A stretch of DNA of 56,097 nt from Chitinophaga pinensis (GTDB lineage: Bacteria > Bacteroidota > Bacteroidia > NS11-12g > UBA9320), in contig CAMDGU010000016.1 of the NCBI GenBank assembly GCA_945897885.1, forward strand, positions 1 through 56,097, written 5' to 3'. Position numbers and translations under genes: made by a program. Below are positions 16,398-25,854 of the stretch, one piece after another. The notes under the pieces were generated by a model. That model was not told the DNA's origin, searched no databases, and saw only the letters and a program-made list of their open reading frames with translations. The first letter of the stretch is position 1. Each line of letters opens with the position of its first letter.

Positions 16398-18323
16398 TTA
16401 ATATGCTCCTCCAATTTTTCTTTTGTTTAATGTTTTATTCTTTGAAGTGGGCAGCTTTGTTGGCGGCATTTCAAAAATTATATCTTCGTTAAGCGATTTC
16501 ATAAATTCAACCAATTGGTATTTTTCGGTTTTTGTTAAATGCAAGGAATCCGCTGAGAGGGTTTGATTGTCTACTTTCAATCCTCTGCCAGCTCCGCCTC
16601 CTCCATCATAAAAATCTACCACCTCATTTAAATTGGCAAAAACGCCATTGTGCATGTATGGCTTGGTGTATTGGGCATTGCGAAGCGAACCTGTTCTAAA
16701 AGCATTGGCAGTTTCATCGGCTGGGTTTATTCCAAACCGTCCATTGTCATTGCTTAATTTGCTGTAAGCGGTATCGGCTGGCACACCCAAAACTTCAAAT
16801 TCAGAACCCACATACGGCGGTTTTACTCCATTAAATTGTGGTACAAAATGGCAAGTAGCGCATTGGGCTTTACTCATAAAAACATTAAAACCCTGCCTTA
16901 CAGTTTCATCCACAGTTCCTGTTTTATTCATAGCATTATCAAATGGGGCATGGTAATTACTGAACTTACTGTAGTAAAAACTAATGGCCGACACAACGTG
17001 TTCTAATGTGATTTCCTTTTCTTGTGGCGTATATTTTAATAATTTGGTAAATGCTTTTTTATAATCCCCACAGCTCATTATTTTCTTCAAAGTTTCTTTT
17101 TCATCGCTTGCCATTTCCAGCGGATTGGTGATTACATCTTTTCCTTGATGTTGCAGGGTTATGTGCTTTCCATCAAGCATCAATAAGTGGTTGAAGCTAG
17201 CATTAATAAGTGATGGAGTGTTTCTTGTTAAAAAATTTTTATGGTCAAATTGCATCGAAGTTTTTGAAACCGTATCGGTAAAGTACTCGGTTGTTTTATG
17301 GCAAGAAGCGCAGCTACGCAAATTATTGGATGATAAAATAGGGTCGTAAAAAAGTAGCTTTCCTACTTTGTTTATTTCATTCAATACTTCATCATCATTT
17401 ACCCTTAAGAAAATCCCTTTTGAATTTTGGCCAAAATAAAGCGACTTATCAAAAATGCTCATGCTTTCATTATTTAAGGAATAATCTACCAAACTACGAG
17501 TCGATACTTTATATTTTTTTATATGCATTTGGTTAAATGCAAACAGCGGATTTATGAAATCTTTGATAAAGGTGAAATGATCAAACTTGGAATTATAAGC
17601 CTGTTGTGTTTTTACAAAATCTATAGCTTTGGCATGCAAATGAATGTAATCTGTGGACAATGGTGTTTCCGAAAAACTTTCGTTAAACGAATTGTAAGTG
17701 GAATTTACATCCTCCATCATTAGTTGTAATTCAGGAATTACACGTTCAGGATATGGGCATTCAAAACCAGTAGTATAAATGGCAGCAAGATTTAATAAAT
17801 AAAGACGGTTACACAAAAAAAAGTGATGGTAGGTTTTTAAATTATCGGTAATGGAATCGGCAAAATACGATTGGGTATTTTCAACCGATTCTTCTATCAA
17901 ACCTAATAAATGTTGCTTGTCAATGTTTTCTTCCTCCAAATAGAGTTGGGCAAGGGTGAACCCGGCACCAATTCGTTTATATGGCTTTTCCCATTTTTCA
18001 AATACTTCAGTTTCCCATTCCACTGGTAATGGACCATTTATTTTTTTGTAAGCCAAGGGGTTTAAATACCGTAACCATATATCCAAACCTTTCATTTGAT
18101 TCCGGGTTTGGTTTATTTTATTTTTTATTATTTCAATAGCATCTGTCGATTTTAAATCACTGGCCTCAATAAGCTTTACCAATTCTGTTTGCTGCGAATT
18201 AAAATTGGTTAATTTTTCGGTATAGTCAGCAATATAAGTATTGGAACGATCCTTAAAATTTAAAGACAAAATAGCTATGAGGCTAAATGTCAAAATTATT
18301 AAAGGCTTTATTTTTAGTCTCAT
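16398..18323 (-). CDS. Di-heme cytochrome c peroxidase / MauG family protein
   Basis: 641 residues, longer than the usual 330-400 of bacterial cytochrome c peroxidases. The N-terminus (MRLKIKPLIILTFSLIAILS) is a signal peptide or anchor. Residues about 25-300 are an all-helical extension seen in Bacteroidota members. The catalytic half carries two heme c motifs, CASCHK near residue 337 and CATCHF near 487, with FYDGGGGAGRG and LTKTEKYQLVEFMKSL near the end, typical of the family. Members either reduce H2O2 to water with electrons from a cytochrome c or, as MauG does, oxidise a partner protein. It is the first gene of a three-gene operon with a cytochrome c and a Rieske lipoprotein. Which of the two activities applies is open. 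Confidence 0.87.
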   Translation of the reverse strand: MRLKIKPLIILTFSLIAILSLNFKDRSNTYIADYTEKLTNFNSQQTELVKLIEASDLKSTDAIEIIKNKINQTRNQMKGLDIWLRYLNPLAYKKINGPLPVEWETEVFEKWEKPYKRIGAGFTLAQLYLEEENIDKQHLLGLIEESVENTQSYFADSITDNLKTYHHFFLCNRLYLLNLAAIYTTGFECPYPERVIPELQLMMEDVNSTYNSFNESFSETPLSTDYIHLHAKAIDFVKTQQAYNSKFDHFTFIKDFINPLFAFNQMHIKKYKVSTRSLVDYSLNNESMSIFDKSLYFGQNSKGIFLRVNDDEVLNEINKVGKLLFYDPILSSNNLRSCASCHKTTEYFTDTVSKTSMQFDHKNFLTRNTPSLINASFNHLLMLDGKHITLQHQGKDVITNPLEMASDEKETLKKIMSCGDYKKAFTKLLKYTPQEKEITLEHVVSAISFYYSKFSNYHAPFDNAMNKTGTVDETVRQGFNVFMSKAQCATCHFVPQFNGVKPPYVGSEFEVLGVPADTAYSKLSNDNGRFGINPADETANAFRTGSLRNAQYTKPYMHNGVFANLNEVVDFYDGGGGAGRGLKVDNQTLSADSLHLTKTEKYQLVEFMKSLNEDIIFEMPPTKLPTSKNKTLNKRKIGGAY

Positions 18324-18449
18324 ATTTAATTAATATCTATTTTTAGTCATTTGCGATATGTAATGCCCATATTTAATTTGCAATGATGTTAAATTTTTCT
18401 CTGTTATGGGCATTTCCTAGTACTGTTTTATATGAGGGTAATAAACGAT

Positions 18450-18486
18450 GAAAGAGGTTTGGTCACTTATTGACCAAACCTCTTTC
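18450..18486. terminator. Strong hairpin between the PhoX-like gene and the peroxidase operon
   Basis: GAAAGAGGTTTGGTCA (18450-18465), loop CTTAT, and its perfect complement 18471-18486. It lies 33 bases after the stop of the giant minus-strand gene. A T-rich tail follows on the plus strand; on the minus strand, the side where transcription arrives, the T tract is missing. It probably still terminates or protects the 3' end of the minus-strand mRNA. Confidence 0.65.
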
Positions 18487-18518
18487 TGTTTTTATAAAAA
18501 GGTATGCAGAAGATTTAC

Positions 18519-21500
18519 TTAGTTTTTAAGCAATCGGGTAACATAAATGGTATTCGAGGTTGTTATCTTAACAAAGTAAAGTCCGGTACTTAAGCCCGAA
18601 GTATTCAATGCTAATGAAGTTTCGCCTGATGCGGTAATTCTGCTTATGGCAGGAGTAACTTCTTTGCCCAACATGTCAATAACTTTTATTTCAAGGTTTT
18701 CTTCATTTTCCAAATTTATGGATAGCGTTGTATTTCCGCTAGTTGGGTTGGGGTATAGTTTTACTCTTGAGTTTTCTGATAGAACAGGTTTTACACCCAA
18801 ATTTTGTATGCCAATTCCTTGCAATACAAAATTGTATTCTGGTGTTTCAATATCGTTTGTCTCAATAATCATGGATGTTACTTTTCCTTCTATTGTTTTT
18901 GGGGTAAACTGAACATTGATAGTTTGAGAACCATTTACTGCAATAGTGATTGGGAAAGAAGGAGGAGTAACTAATCCAAACTCACTTGCATCATAGCCTT
19001 TAAAGCGAATTGATTTTATGGTCAATACACCAGGACCTGCATTTTTAATTTCGAATGGAAGCGCTTTTGAAGTGTTTTTCATTACGTTTCCAAAGTCGGT
19101 ATTATCTGCAAAACTTGGTGATTCATCGTTATTTGCAATGGTTACATTATTTCCGGTAACACTCACATTAGGCACAGATGCTTTAGTATCAGGATTGAAC
19201 AAAGTCAGCAATTGTCCGCCTTCTACCAATGCACCAGGTTGTGCATAATGAGCTTGGTCAACATAAATAAAATTACCTACCCCTAAAATATCTTGCATAT
19301 CAATTATTCCAGATGATTCCTCATCTTGTGTTAAATAACTTGAACCACCTTGTACAAAACGATCCGCATCATGGGTAGCTATTAATTTAACAGCATCATT
19401 AGCGATCGTATACTGCCAGATTTTAGCTAAGTAACTTTGATTTCCCGGATCTTCTTGAATCATGATATGACCATAATTGTCTATTACCATATTGTCCATC
19501 ATTTTTGGACCTTCAGTTCCGTCTAAAACTGCTGTAATGGTTCCACCATTTTCTGGATTTAAAATATCATTGAAACGCAATCTCCACAAACGGCTTGGTG
19601 CTGTAAATGAATTTGTAGTTACAAAGTAAAAATCTTTTGGATTATTTGGATCCCAAGCGCCATCTTCTGGACGTAAAAATTCAGTTACACCTGCCGCATC
19701 ACTCGCTGTTTCAAGAGCTGCTCCAGTTGAATTTTGACGTTGTCCTAAATCAGCCAAAGTAAATGCAGTTTCAGCGGCAGGTACACTTGCGCTTACCTCT
19801 AAAGTTAAACCAGTTACTTTTACTCCATATAATTTACCATTAGTTAATCCAGCTCTTTCTATTTCGGTACCTGTATTGGTTTTTGTTCCAATATAAAAAT
19901 ATACTTGACCTGGTGTGGCATCATCCATACCTCCTACAATTGTTTTATTACTTGCAAAAGGACTAGCTACAGAATTTTCCCAGCTAAATTTACCTAAATA
20001 AGGCAATTCATAAGTCGTTCCTGCATTAGCTCCAGTAGAAATATGTCCAAAGGCTCTTCCTTCAGCACCACTTTCTTCACCATTCATAAATATGCGTTCT
20101 TGCGTTCCCATACCTGTAGCATTATTATAGAATGCAGATACTGATGGAAGATCTCCTGCACAAAAACGATTGAAGGCAGATGCAATATTTGGATTGGCTG
20201 CGTTGTACATGGTGTAGCCTGCTCCATTCCATACATTCACATTCTTAATTAAATCAGAACCATTGGTAATCATATTATTTGATTTATTAATTACCCATTT
20301 AGAAACGAAAGCTCCTTTTTGACCATGCGCTCTAACAACACCTACAGAGTTGCTCATCTCATGATTCATTAATAAAGTAAATGTCCCATTGCCATTATCA
20401 AAAGCACCTAATCCATCACCTAAGCCACTCATTTTATAAGTACCAATTGAATCACCTACAGTAAGCAAAGCGTTTGTTTTAACTCCGGCAGATGCAGCTT
20501 GTAAATAGGGTGATTGAGAGCTTTGAGGACCAGCACCTAAAAATGAATTTTTAGTATCAGGATTAAACAAAGTCAATAACTGACCGCCTTCAACCAATGC
20601 GCCTGGTTGAGGATAATGCGCTTGATCCACATATATAAAATTACCAGCTCCTAATATTCCTTCCATATCGATAATTCCAGATGACTCCTCATCTTGTGTT
20701 AAATAATTAGCTCCACCTTGGACAAAACGATCCGCATCATGGGTAGCAATTGGTTTCACTGCATCTGTAGCGATAGTATATTGCCAAATTCTGGCTAAGT
20801 AACTTTGGTTTCCTGGATCTTCTTGAATCATGATGTGACCATAATTGTCGATTACCATATTGTCCATCATTTTTGGACCTTCAGTGCCATCTAATACTGC
20901 TGTAATGGTTCCACCATTTTCAGGATTTGAAATGTCGTTGAAACGCAATCTCCATAAACGGCTTGGTGCTGTAAATGAATTGGTAGTTACAAAGTAAAAA
21001 TCTCTTGGATTCATTGGATCCCAAGCGCCATCTTCTGGACGTAAAAATTCAGTTACACCTGCTGCATCACTCGCTGTTTCAAGAGTTGCTCCAGTTGAAT
21101 TTTGGCGTTGACCTAAATCAGCCAAAGTAAATGCCGTTCCTGCTGCTGGAAAACTTGTGCTTACTTCTAAAGTTAAGCCTGTAACTTTTACTCCATATAA
21201 TTTACCATTAGTTAATCCAGCTCTTTCTATTTCGGTACCTGTATTGGTTTTTGTTCCAATATAAAAATATACTTGTCCTGGTGTGGCATCATCCATACCA
21301 CCAACAATCGTTTTGTTACTTGCAAAAGGACTAGCTACAGAATTTTCCCAGCTAAATTTACCTAAATAAGGCAATTCATAAGTCGTTCCTGCATTAGCTC
21401 CAGTAGAAATATGACCAAAGGCTCTACCTTCAGCACCACTTTCTTCACCATTCATATATATGCGCTCTTGCGTTCCTAAACCAGTTGCTGCATTATAAAA

Positions 21501-24500
21501 TGCAGAAACCAGTGGAAGATCAGCCGCACAAAAACGATTGAATGATGTTGTTGAGTCATAGTATGAGCTGGTTGATGGTCTCCAAAGTTTTACTTTTGAG
21601 ATTAAATCACTTCCACTCACAATATTCAAATCAGATTTATTAATTACCCATTTAGATACAAATGCGCCTTTTGAACCATGAGTTCGGGTTACTCCTACCG
21701 TATTTCCCATTTCGTGATTCATCAATAAAGTAAATGTTCCATTCCCATTATCAAAAGCACCTAAGCCATCACCTAATCCACTCATTTTATAAGTTCCTAC
21801 TGAGTCACCTACAGTAAGCAAAGCGTTTGTTTTAACTCCAGCAGATGCAGGAAGTAAATAAGGTGATTGAGAGCTTTGAGGACCCGCACCTAAAAATGAA
21901 TTTTTAGTATCAGGATTAAACATGGCCAAGATTTGACCATCTTCCACTAATTCACCACCAAGTGCTTTGTGCGCTTGATCCACATATATAAACATACCAG
22001 CACCTAAAATATCCTGCATATCTATAATACCTGAGGCTTCTTCATCAATTGTTAAAAAATTCGTTGCCCCAGCAGTAAATCTGCCAGCGTCATGTGTTGC
22101 AATCATCTTTAGCTGATCTGTTGCAACCTCATATTGCCACATTTTACCTAAATGTGCTTGTCCTCCAACATCTTCTTGTAAAATAATATGACCAAATTTA
22201 TCAAAACCGATATTATCAATCATTTTTGGACCTTCAGTACCATCTAATACAGCGGTAATTGTTCCACCAGCTTCTACATTGGCAATATCAGTAAAGCTTA
22301 AACGCCATAATCTACTTGGAGCAGTAAATGAATTCGTAGTAGCAAAGTAAAAATCTTTTGGATTGCGAGGATCCCATGCTCCGTCTTCAGGACGTAAGAA
22401 ATTGGTAACTCCTGCTGTATTACTTGCAGTGTTTAATGTTGCTCCTGTTATATTTTGAACTGTACCTAAATCAGCTAATGTAAATGATGTGCCAGCAGCA
22501 GGAATACCTGCGCCTTCTGTAGTTAAGCCTGTAACTTTTACCCCATATAATTTACCGCCTGATAAACCAGCTTTTTCAATTTCTGTTCCAGTATTGGTTT
22601 TTGTTCCCACATAAAAATATACTTGTCCTGGTGTGGCATCATCCATACCCGCTACTACTGTTTTATTTCCTGATGCTGGGCTAGCTACAGAGTTCTCCCA
22701 ACTAAACTTACCTAAATAAGGTAATTCGTAGGTTGTACCAGCATTAATACCTGTAGAAATATGTGCAAAAGCTCTTCCCTCTGCACCTGACTCTTCACCA
22801 TTCATAAAAATACGCTCTTGAGTTCCTAAACCCGTAGTTGCATTATAAAATGCAGATACTGGAGGTAAATCAGCTGAACAAAAACGGTTAAAAGAAGTTG
22901 TACTATCAAAATATGAACTTGTAGAAGGTCTCCATAATTTTACCTTTTTAATAAGATCGGATCCACTAACAACAGCTAAATCTGATTTGTTAATTGTCCA
23001 TTTTGATACAAAAGCACCTTTTGAACCATGTGCTCTATTAATACCTACTGCGTTATTAAGCTCATGTGCTACCAATAAAGTAAAAGTACCATTATTGTTA
23101 TCATAAGCACCCACTCCGTCAGGTATACCAACCATTTTATAACCACCCACTGAATCACCTACACTAATAATTGAAGTATGATTACCTCCAGGGATTGTAG
23201 ATTCTAAGTAAGGTGTTTTTGTGCTACTTGGTCCAGTATTACCAAGTGATAGTGAAGTAGTAAAAGCTTTTAGGTTAGCAATTTTGTTGCTTCCTTTTAA
23301 TCCATATGTTACAACATGGCTCGTGATTGATGTGGCAACCGGTATTCCGTTTGCTAGAGGGCATGTTTGGCCAAAGTCATTGTCGTTACCAATAGCAATG
23401 GTACTATCATTTATAATAGCTAATCCCTCAGCTTTATCTAAAGTGGGATCCCAACCATTGGCTAGTAAATCCATAAACAATTTCTTTTTTACCGGTTTAA
23501 TACCGTTGCCTGCTAATCCGGCTGAATCAACCAAGGCTTCCAAGGTTTTTCCACCATACAACCCCGAGTTTACTGCAGTTGCACCATTAATATTTATTAG
23601 ATATACACTTCGTTTGTCACCTGTTCCTCTAAGCGCTGCTTCCAATACTAAAAAGGTACTGTCATTTATAGCAGCCATATCCCCAATTTTCCAGTCTCTC
23701 AATCTGATTTGATTTGAACCAGAAGCACCGATTATTCCATCATTAAGGTAGGCATACATTTTTGTAGCATTGGTAGTTGGGTCAATTTCTATGATTCTAT
23801 GAACCCTCGTTCCTTCACCAACTGCGGTAGTTGGATATAAAATAGGACTTTGAATCATGGCATAAACTTTTCCGTTTGGGGTAATGGATAGGCCTTCGAA
23901 ACCACGGTTGTTTTTACGGTATTTAAATACCGAATCAATATAGATATCTTGTGGTTGAGCTCCAGCTTGATTAGCATAAGGAGTAAAACGATTTAATACC
24001 ACACCGTTTGAATTAAGTTTCCAAATGGTTGGACCACCTTCTTCACATATCCAAAAATTTCCTTGCTTATCAACAGCTATACCTTCTGGGTCGGTTCCCC
24101 AAATGTCTTTGGCTACGGTTTTTAAATTAAATCTTGAACAGGTCAAAACGGTATCGGTAGAAGGAACCTCAGCTGCGGTGCTTCCAAAACCGGTTGGGTT
24201 TAATAGCCCAGTTGCTCCTGTTCCGTCAGGGCGTTTTACGGTTATAATTTTTAAAATTTCTACAGAACTGCCCTTCAATCGTATTCTGTAAATTTTAGGA
24301 GAAAATGTTGGGAAGGCATACATTTTATCATAAGTTGGACGGCAGGTTGATAAATTAGCACTGCCACAATCCACGTTTACGCCTCTGTCACTTAATACCC
24401 AAAATTCGGTACCATTTGTGTTTGGAATAGGGTACATTCCGGAAAAACCACCTTCACGGAAACCTACTCCCATAAAGGTTCCGATAGTTGGCGAATTGGT

Positions 24501-24602
24501 GTTTTGATAATCTTTTAAGACACCGATTTGTGCCTTGCTAAACGTGCTTGCAAAGAGCAAGATACTTAGACTAACTAAAATTGATTTGAAATGGTTTTTC
24601 AT
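18519..24602 (-). CDS. Giant T9SS-secreted protein: phytase-esterase-like domain plus three PhoX-like domains
   Basis: 2027 residues. Signal peptide 1-24. Residues about 25-450 match the esterase-like activity of phytase family (beta-propeller-like; GFRVGFREGGFS-type start, EGIAVDKQGNFWICEEGG near 175). Three tandem domains of 450-456 residues follow, starting near 451, 899 and 1350; each has the DUF839/PhoX features NGEESGAEGRAF, GGMDDATPGQVYFY or its variant, RPEDGAWDP, and a conserved FNRFC cysteine (near 574, 1026 and 1480). PhoX enzymes are calcium- and iron-dependent alkaline phosphatases. Then an ASH/choice-of-anchor D domain (about 1806-1940) and a type A T9SS sorting domain (LYPNPTSGNTTLSIN to the end) place it outside the cell. 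Whether all three domains are active is unknown. It is a single-gene unit. Confidence 0.85.
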   Translation of the reverse strand: MKNHFKSILVSLSILLFASTFSKAQIGVLKDYQNTNSPTIGTFMGVGFREGGFSGMYPIPNTNGTEFWVLSDRGVNVDCGSANLSTCRPTYDKMYAFPTFSPKIYRIRLKGSSVEILKIITVKRPDGTGATGLLNPTGFGSTAAEVPSTDTVLTCSRFNLKTVAKDIWGTDPEGIAVDKQGNFWICEEGGPTIWKLNSNGVVLNRFTPYANQAGAQPQDIYIDSVFKYRKNNRGFEGLSITPNGKVYAMIQSPILYPTTAVGEGTRVHRIIEIDPTTNATKMYAYLNDGIIGASGSNQIRLRDWKIGDMAAINDSTFLVLEAALRGTGDKRSVYLININGATAVNSGLYGGKTLEALVDSAGLAGNGIKPVKKKLFMDLLANGWDPTLDKAEGLAIINDSTIAIGNDNDFGQTCPLANGIPVATSITSHVVTYGLKGSNKIANLKAFTTSLSLGNTGPSSTKTPYLESTIPGGNHTSIISVGDSVGGYKMVGIPDGVGAYDNNNGTFTLLVAHELNNAVGINRAHGSKGAFVSKWTINKSDLAVVSGSDLIKKVKLWRPSTSSYFDSTTSFNRFCSADLPPVSAFYNATTGLGTQERIFMNGEESGAEGRAFAHISTGINAGTTYELPYLGKFSWENSVASPASGNKTVVAGMDDATPGQVYFYVGTKTNTGTEIEKAGLSGGKLYGVKVTGLTTEGAGIPAAGTSFTLADLGTVQNITGATLNTASNTAGVTNFLRPEDGAWDPRNPKDFYFATTNSFTAPSRLWRLSFTDIANVEAGGTITAVLDGTEGPKMIDNIGFDKFGHIILQEDVGGQAHLGKMWQYEVATDQLKMIATHDAGRFTAGATNFLTIDEEASGIIDMQDILGAGMFIYVDQAHKALGGELVEDGQILAMFNPDTKNSFLGAGPQSSQSPYLLPASAGVKTNALLTVGDSVGTYKMSGLGDGLGAFDNGNGTFTLLMNHEMGNTVGVTRTHGSKGAFVSKWVINKSDLNIVSGSDLISKVKLWRPSTSSYYDSTTSFNRFCAADLPLVSAFYNAATGLGTQERIYMNGEESGAEGRAFGHISTGANAGTTYELPYLGKFSWENSVASPFASNKTIVGGMDDATPGQVYFYIGTKTNTGTEIERAGLTNGKLYGVKVTGLTLEVSTSFPAAGTAFTLADLGQRQNSTGATLETASDAAGVTEFLRPEDGAWDPMNPRDFYFVTTNSFTAPSRLWRLRFNDISNPENGGTITAVLDGTEGPKMMDNMVIDNYGHIMIQEDPGNQSYLARIWQYTIATDAVKPIATHDADRFVQGGANYLTQDEESSGIIDMEGILGAGNFIYVDQAHYPQPGALVEGGQLLTLFNPDTKNSFLGAGPQSSQSPYLQAASAGVKTNALLTVGDSIGTYKMSGLGDGLGAFDNGNGTFTLLMNHEMSNSVGVVRAHGQKGAFVSKWVINKSNNMITNGSDLIKNVNVWNGAGYTMYNAANPNIASAFNRFCAGDLPSVSAFYNNATGMGTQERIFMNGEESGAEGRAFGHISTGANAGTTYELPYLGKFSWENSVASPFASNKTIVGGMDDATPGQVYFYIGTKTNTGTEIERAGLTNGKLYGVKVTGLTLEVSASVPAAETAFTLADLGQRQNSTGAALETASDAAGVTEFLRPEDGAWDPNNPKDFYFVTTNSFTAPSRLWRLRFNDILNPENGGTITAVLDGTEGPKMMDNMVIDNYGHIMIQEDPGNQSYLAKIWQYTIANDAVKLIATHDADRFVQGGSSYLTQDEESSGIIDMQDILGVGNFIYVDQAHYAQPGALVEGGQLLTLFNPDTKASVPNVSVTGNNVTIANNDESPSFADNTDFGNVMKNTSKALPFEIKNAGPGVLTIKSIRFKGYDASEFGLVTPPSFPITIAVNGSQTINVQFTPKTIEGKVTSMIIETNDIETPEYNFVLQGIGIQNLGVKPVLSENSRVKLYPNPTSGNTTLSINLENEENLEIKVIDMLGKEVTPAISRITASGETSLALNTSGLSTGLYFVKITTSNTIYVTRLLKN

Positions 24603-24732
24603 GTTCTAAATTTTAATGCAAATCAACTTTCAGCATGTTATCAAATTCATTCTAAAAGGTTATGGTTTAGTGAATAGAAAGTTATTTGTGTTAAATTAAA
24701 AAGAAGCAGGATTGAAAAACTCCTTCGAATAT

Positions 24733-24740
24733 TATATTTG
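24733..24740 (+). promoter_or_regulatory. -7 promoter element of the Nif3-like gene
   Basis: TATATTTG fits TAnnTTTG; an ATTG lies 18 bases upstream. The ATG at 24748 is only seven bases on, so the mRNA would have almost no leader. It also rules out the longer frame that could begin at TTG 24712. Confidence 0.6.
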
Positions 24741-24747
24741 CCCTAAT

Positions 24748-25854
24748 ATGGAAGTGTTAAGGATAAAGGATATTATTGAAGAATTGGAAACCATTGCACC
24801 TGGTGCATTTCAGGAAAGCTATGATAATAGTGGATTAATTACCGGAAACATGAATAATGAGGTGAATAAAGCCTTGGTATGTTTGGATTGTACCGAAGAA
24901 ATAATAGATGAGGCAATATCAAAAAAAATTAACCTAATAATTGCTCATCACCCCATAATTTTTAAGGGTTTAAAAAAGTTAAATGGAAATAATTATATAG
25001 AAAGAACCATTATAAAAGCTTTAAAAAATGATATAGCAATTTATGCCATTCATACCAATTTGGATAATGTGTTGCAAAATGGGGTTAATACTAAAATAGC
25101 TGAAAAACTAAAGCTGGAAAAGCTTAAAATTTTGGATTCAAAATCGGATAAATTGGCAAAACTGGTAACATTCGTGCCTAGGGATAATGCTCAAATTGTT
25201 AGAGAAGCATTGTTTAATGCTGGTGCCGGTAAAATAGGCAATTATGATTCCTGCTCTTTTAATACAGAGGGGAAGGGAACATTTAAGGGCGATGAAAATT
25301 CAAACCCTTTTGCAGGCAAACCCAATGAATTGCATACCGAAAGTGAAACCCGAATAGAAACTATCTTTCCAATCCATCTTAAAGGTAAAATTATTTCAGC
25401 GTTGATGTCAGCTCATCCCTATGAGGAAGTTGCCTATGATATTATTTTACTGGAAAATAACTGGTCGCAGGTTGGTTCGGGCATAGTTGGCGAGTTAAAG
25501 AAAGAAATGGCGGTTTCTGATTTTTTAACTATGCTTAAAAAAAGCATGAATTTAAAAGTCGTAAAATACACCTATTATACTAAACCCATAAAGAAAGTAG
25601 CTATCTGCGGAGGTTCGGGAAGTTTTTTATTAAGCAAGGCACTAAAGGCTGAAGCGGATGTTTTTGTTACTTCAGATTTTAAATACCATGAGTTTTTTGA
25701 TGCCGAAGGAAAGATTATGATATGCGATGTTGGGCATTACGAATCAGAGCAATTTACTCCCGAATTAATTATTGAAATAATTCAAAAAAAATTTGCTAAT
25801 TTCGCACCCGTTTTAACGGAAACCAATACCAATCCGGTTAATTATTATTATTAA
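24748..25854 (+). CDS. Nif3-like dinuclear metal center protein (YbgI/YqfO family)
   Basis: 368 residues from ATG 24748; the longer frame from TTG 24712 would start before the promoter, and family members begin like MEVLRIKDIIEELE. These are hexameric toroid proteins with two metal ions per subunit and an unsettled activity, sometimes called GTP cyclohydrolase I type 2. Metal ligands are visible in IIAHHPIIFKGLKK (residues about 63-76), AIHTNLDN near 100 and DVGHYESEQF near 335. The 120-residue insert between the halves (SAHPYEEVAYDI) is the PII-like domain of the longer YqfO type. The stop overlaps the start of the zinc-ribbon gene (TAATG), so the two are translated together, a pairing widely kept in Bacteroidota. 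Confidence 0.9.
   Translation: MEVLRIKDIIEELETIAPGAFQESYDNSGLITGNMNNEVNKALVCLDCTEEIIDEAISKKINLIIAHHPIIFKGLKKLNGNNYIERTIIKALKNDIAIYAIHTNLDNVLQNGVNTKIAEKLKLEKLKILDSKSDKLAKLVTFVPRDNAQIVREALFNAGAGKIGNYDSCSFNTEGKGTFKGDENSNPFAGKPNELHTESETRIETIFPIHLKGKIISALMSAHPYEEVAYDIILLENNWSQVGSGIVGELKKEMAVSDFLTMLKKSMNLKVVKYTYYTKPIKKVAICGGSGSFLLSKALKAEADVFVTSDFKYHEFFDAEGKIMICDVGHYESEQFTPELIIEIIQKKFANFAPVLTETNTNPVNYYY

Noticed and set aside
23221-23712. 163-codon plus-strand frame inside the giant gene
   Set aside because: Antisense to a well-supported domain; sequence has no protein-like motif of its own.
18519-24602. Tandem repeats considered as a CRISPR or phage tail array
   Set aside because: The repeat unit is about 1.36 kb and codes for a full PhoX domain in frame; no short repeats with spacers.
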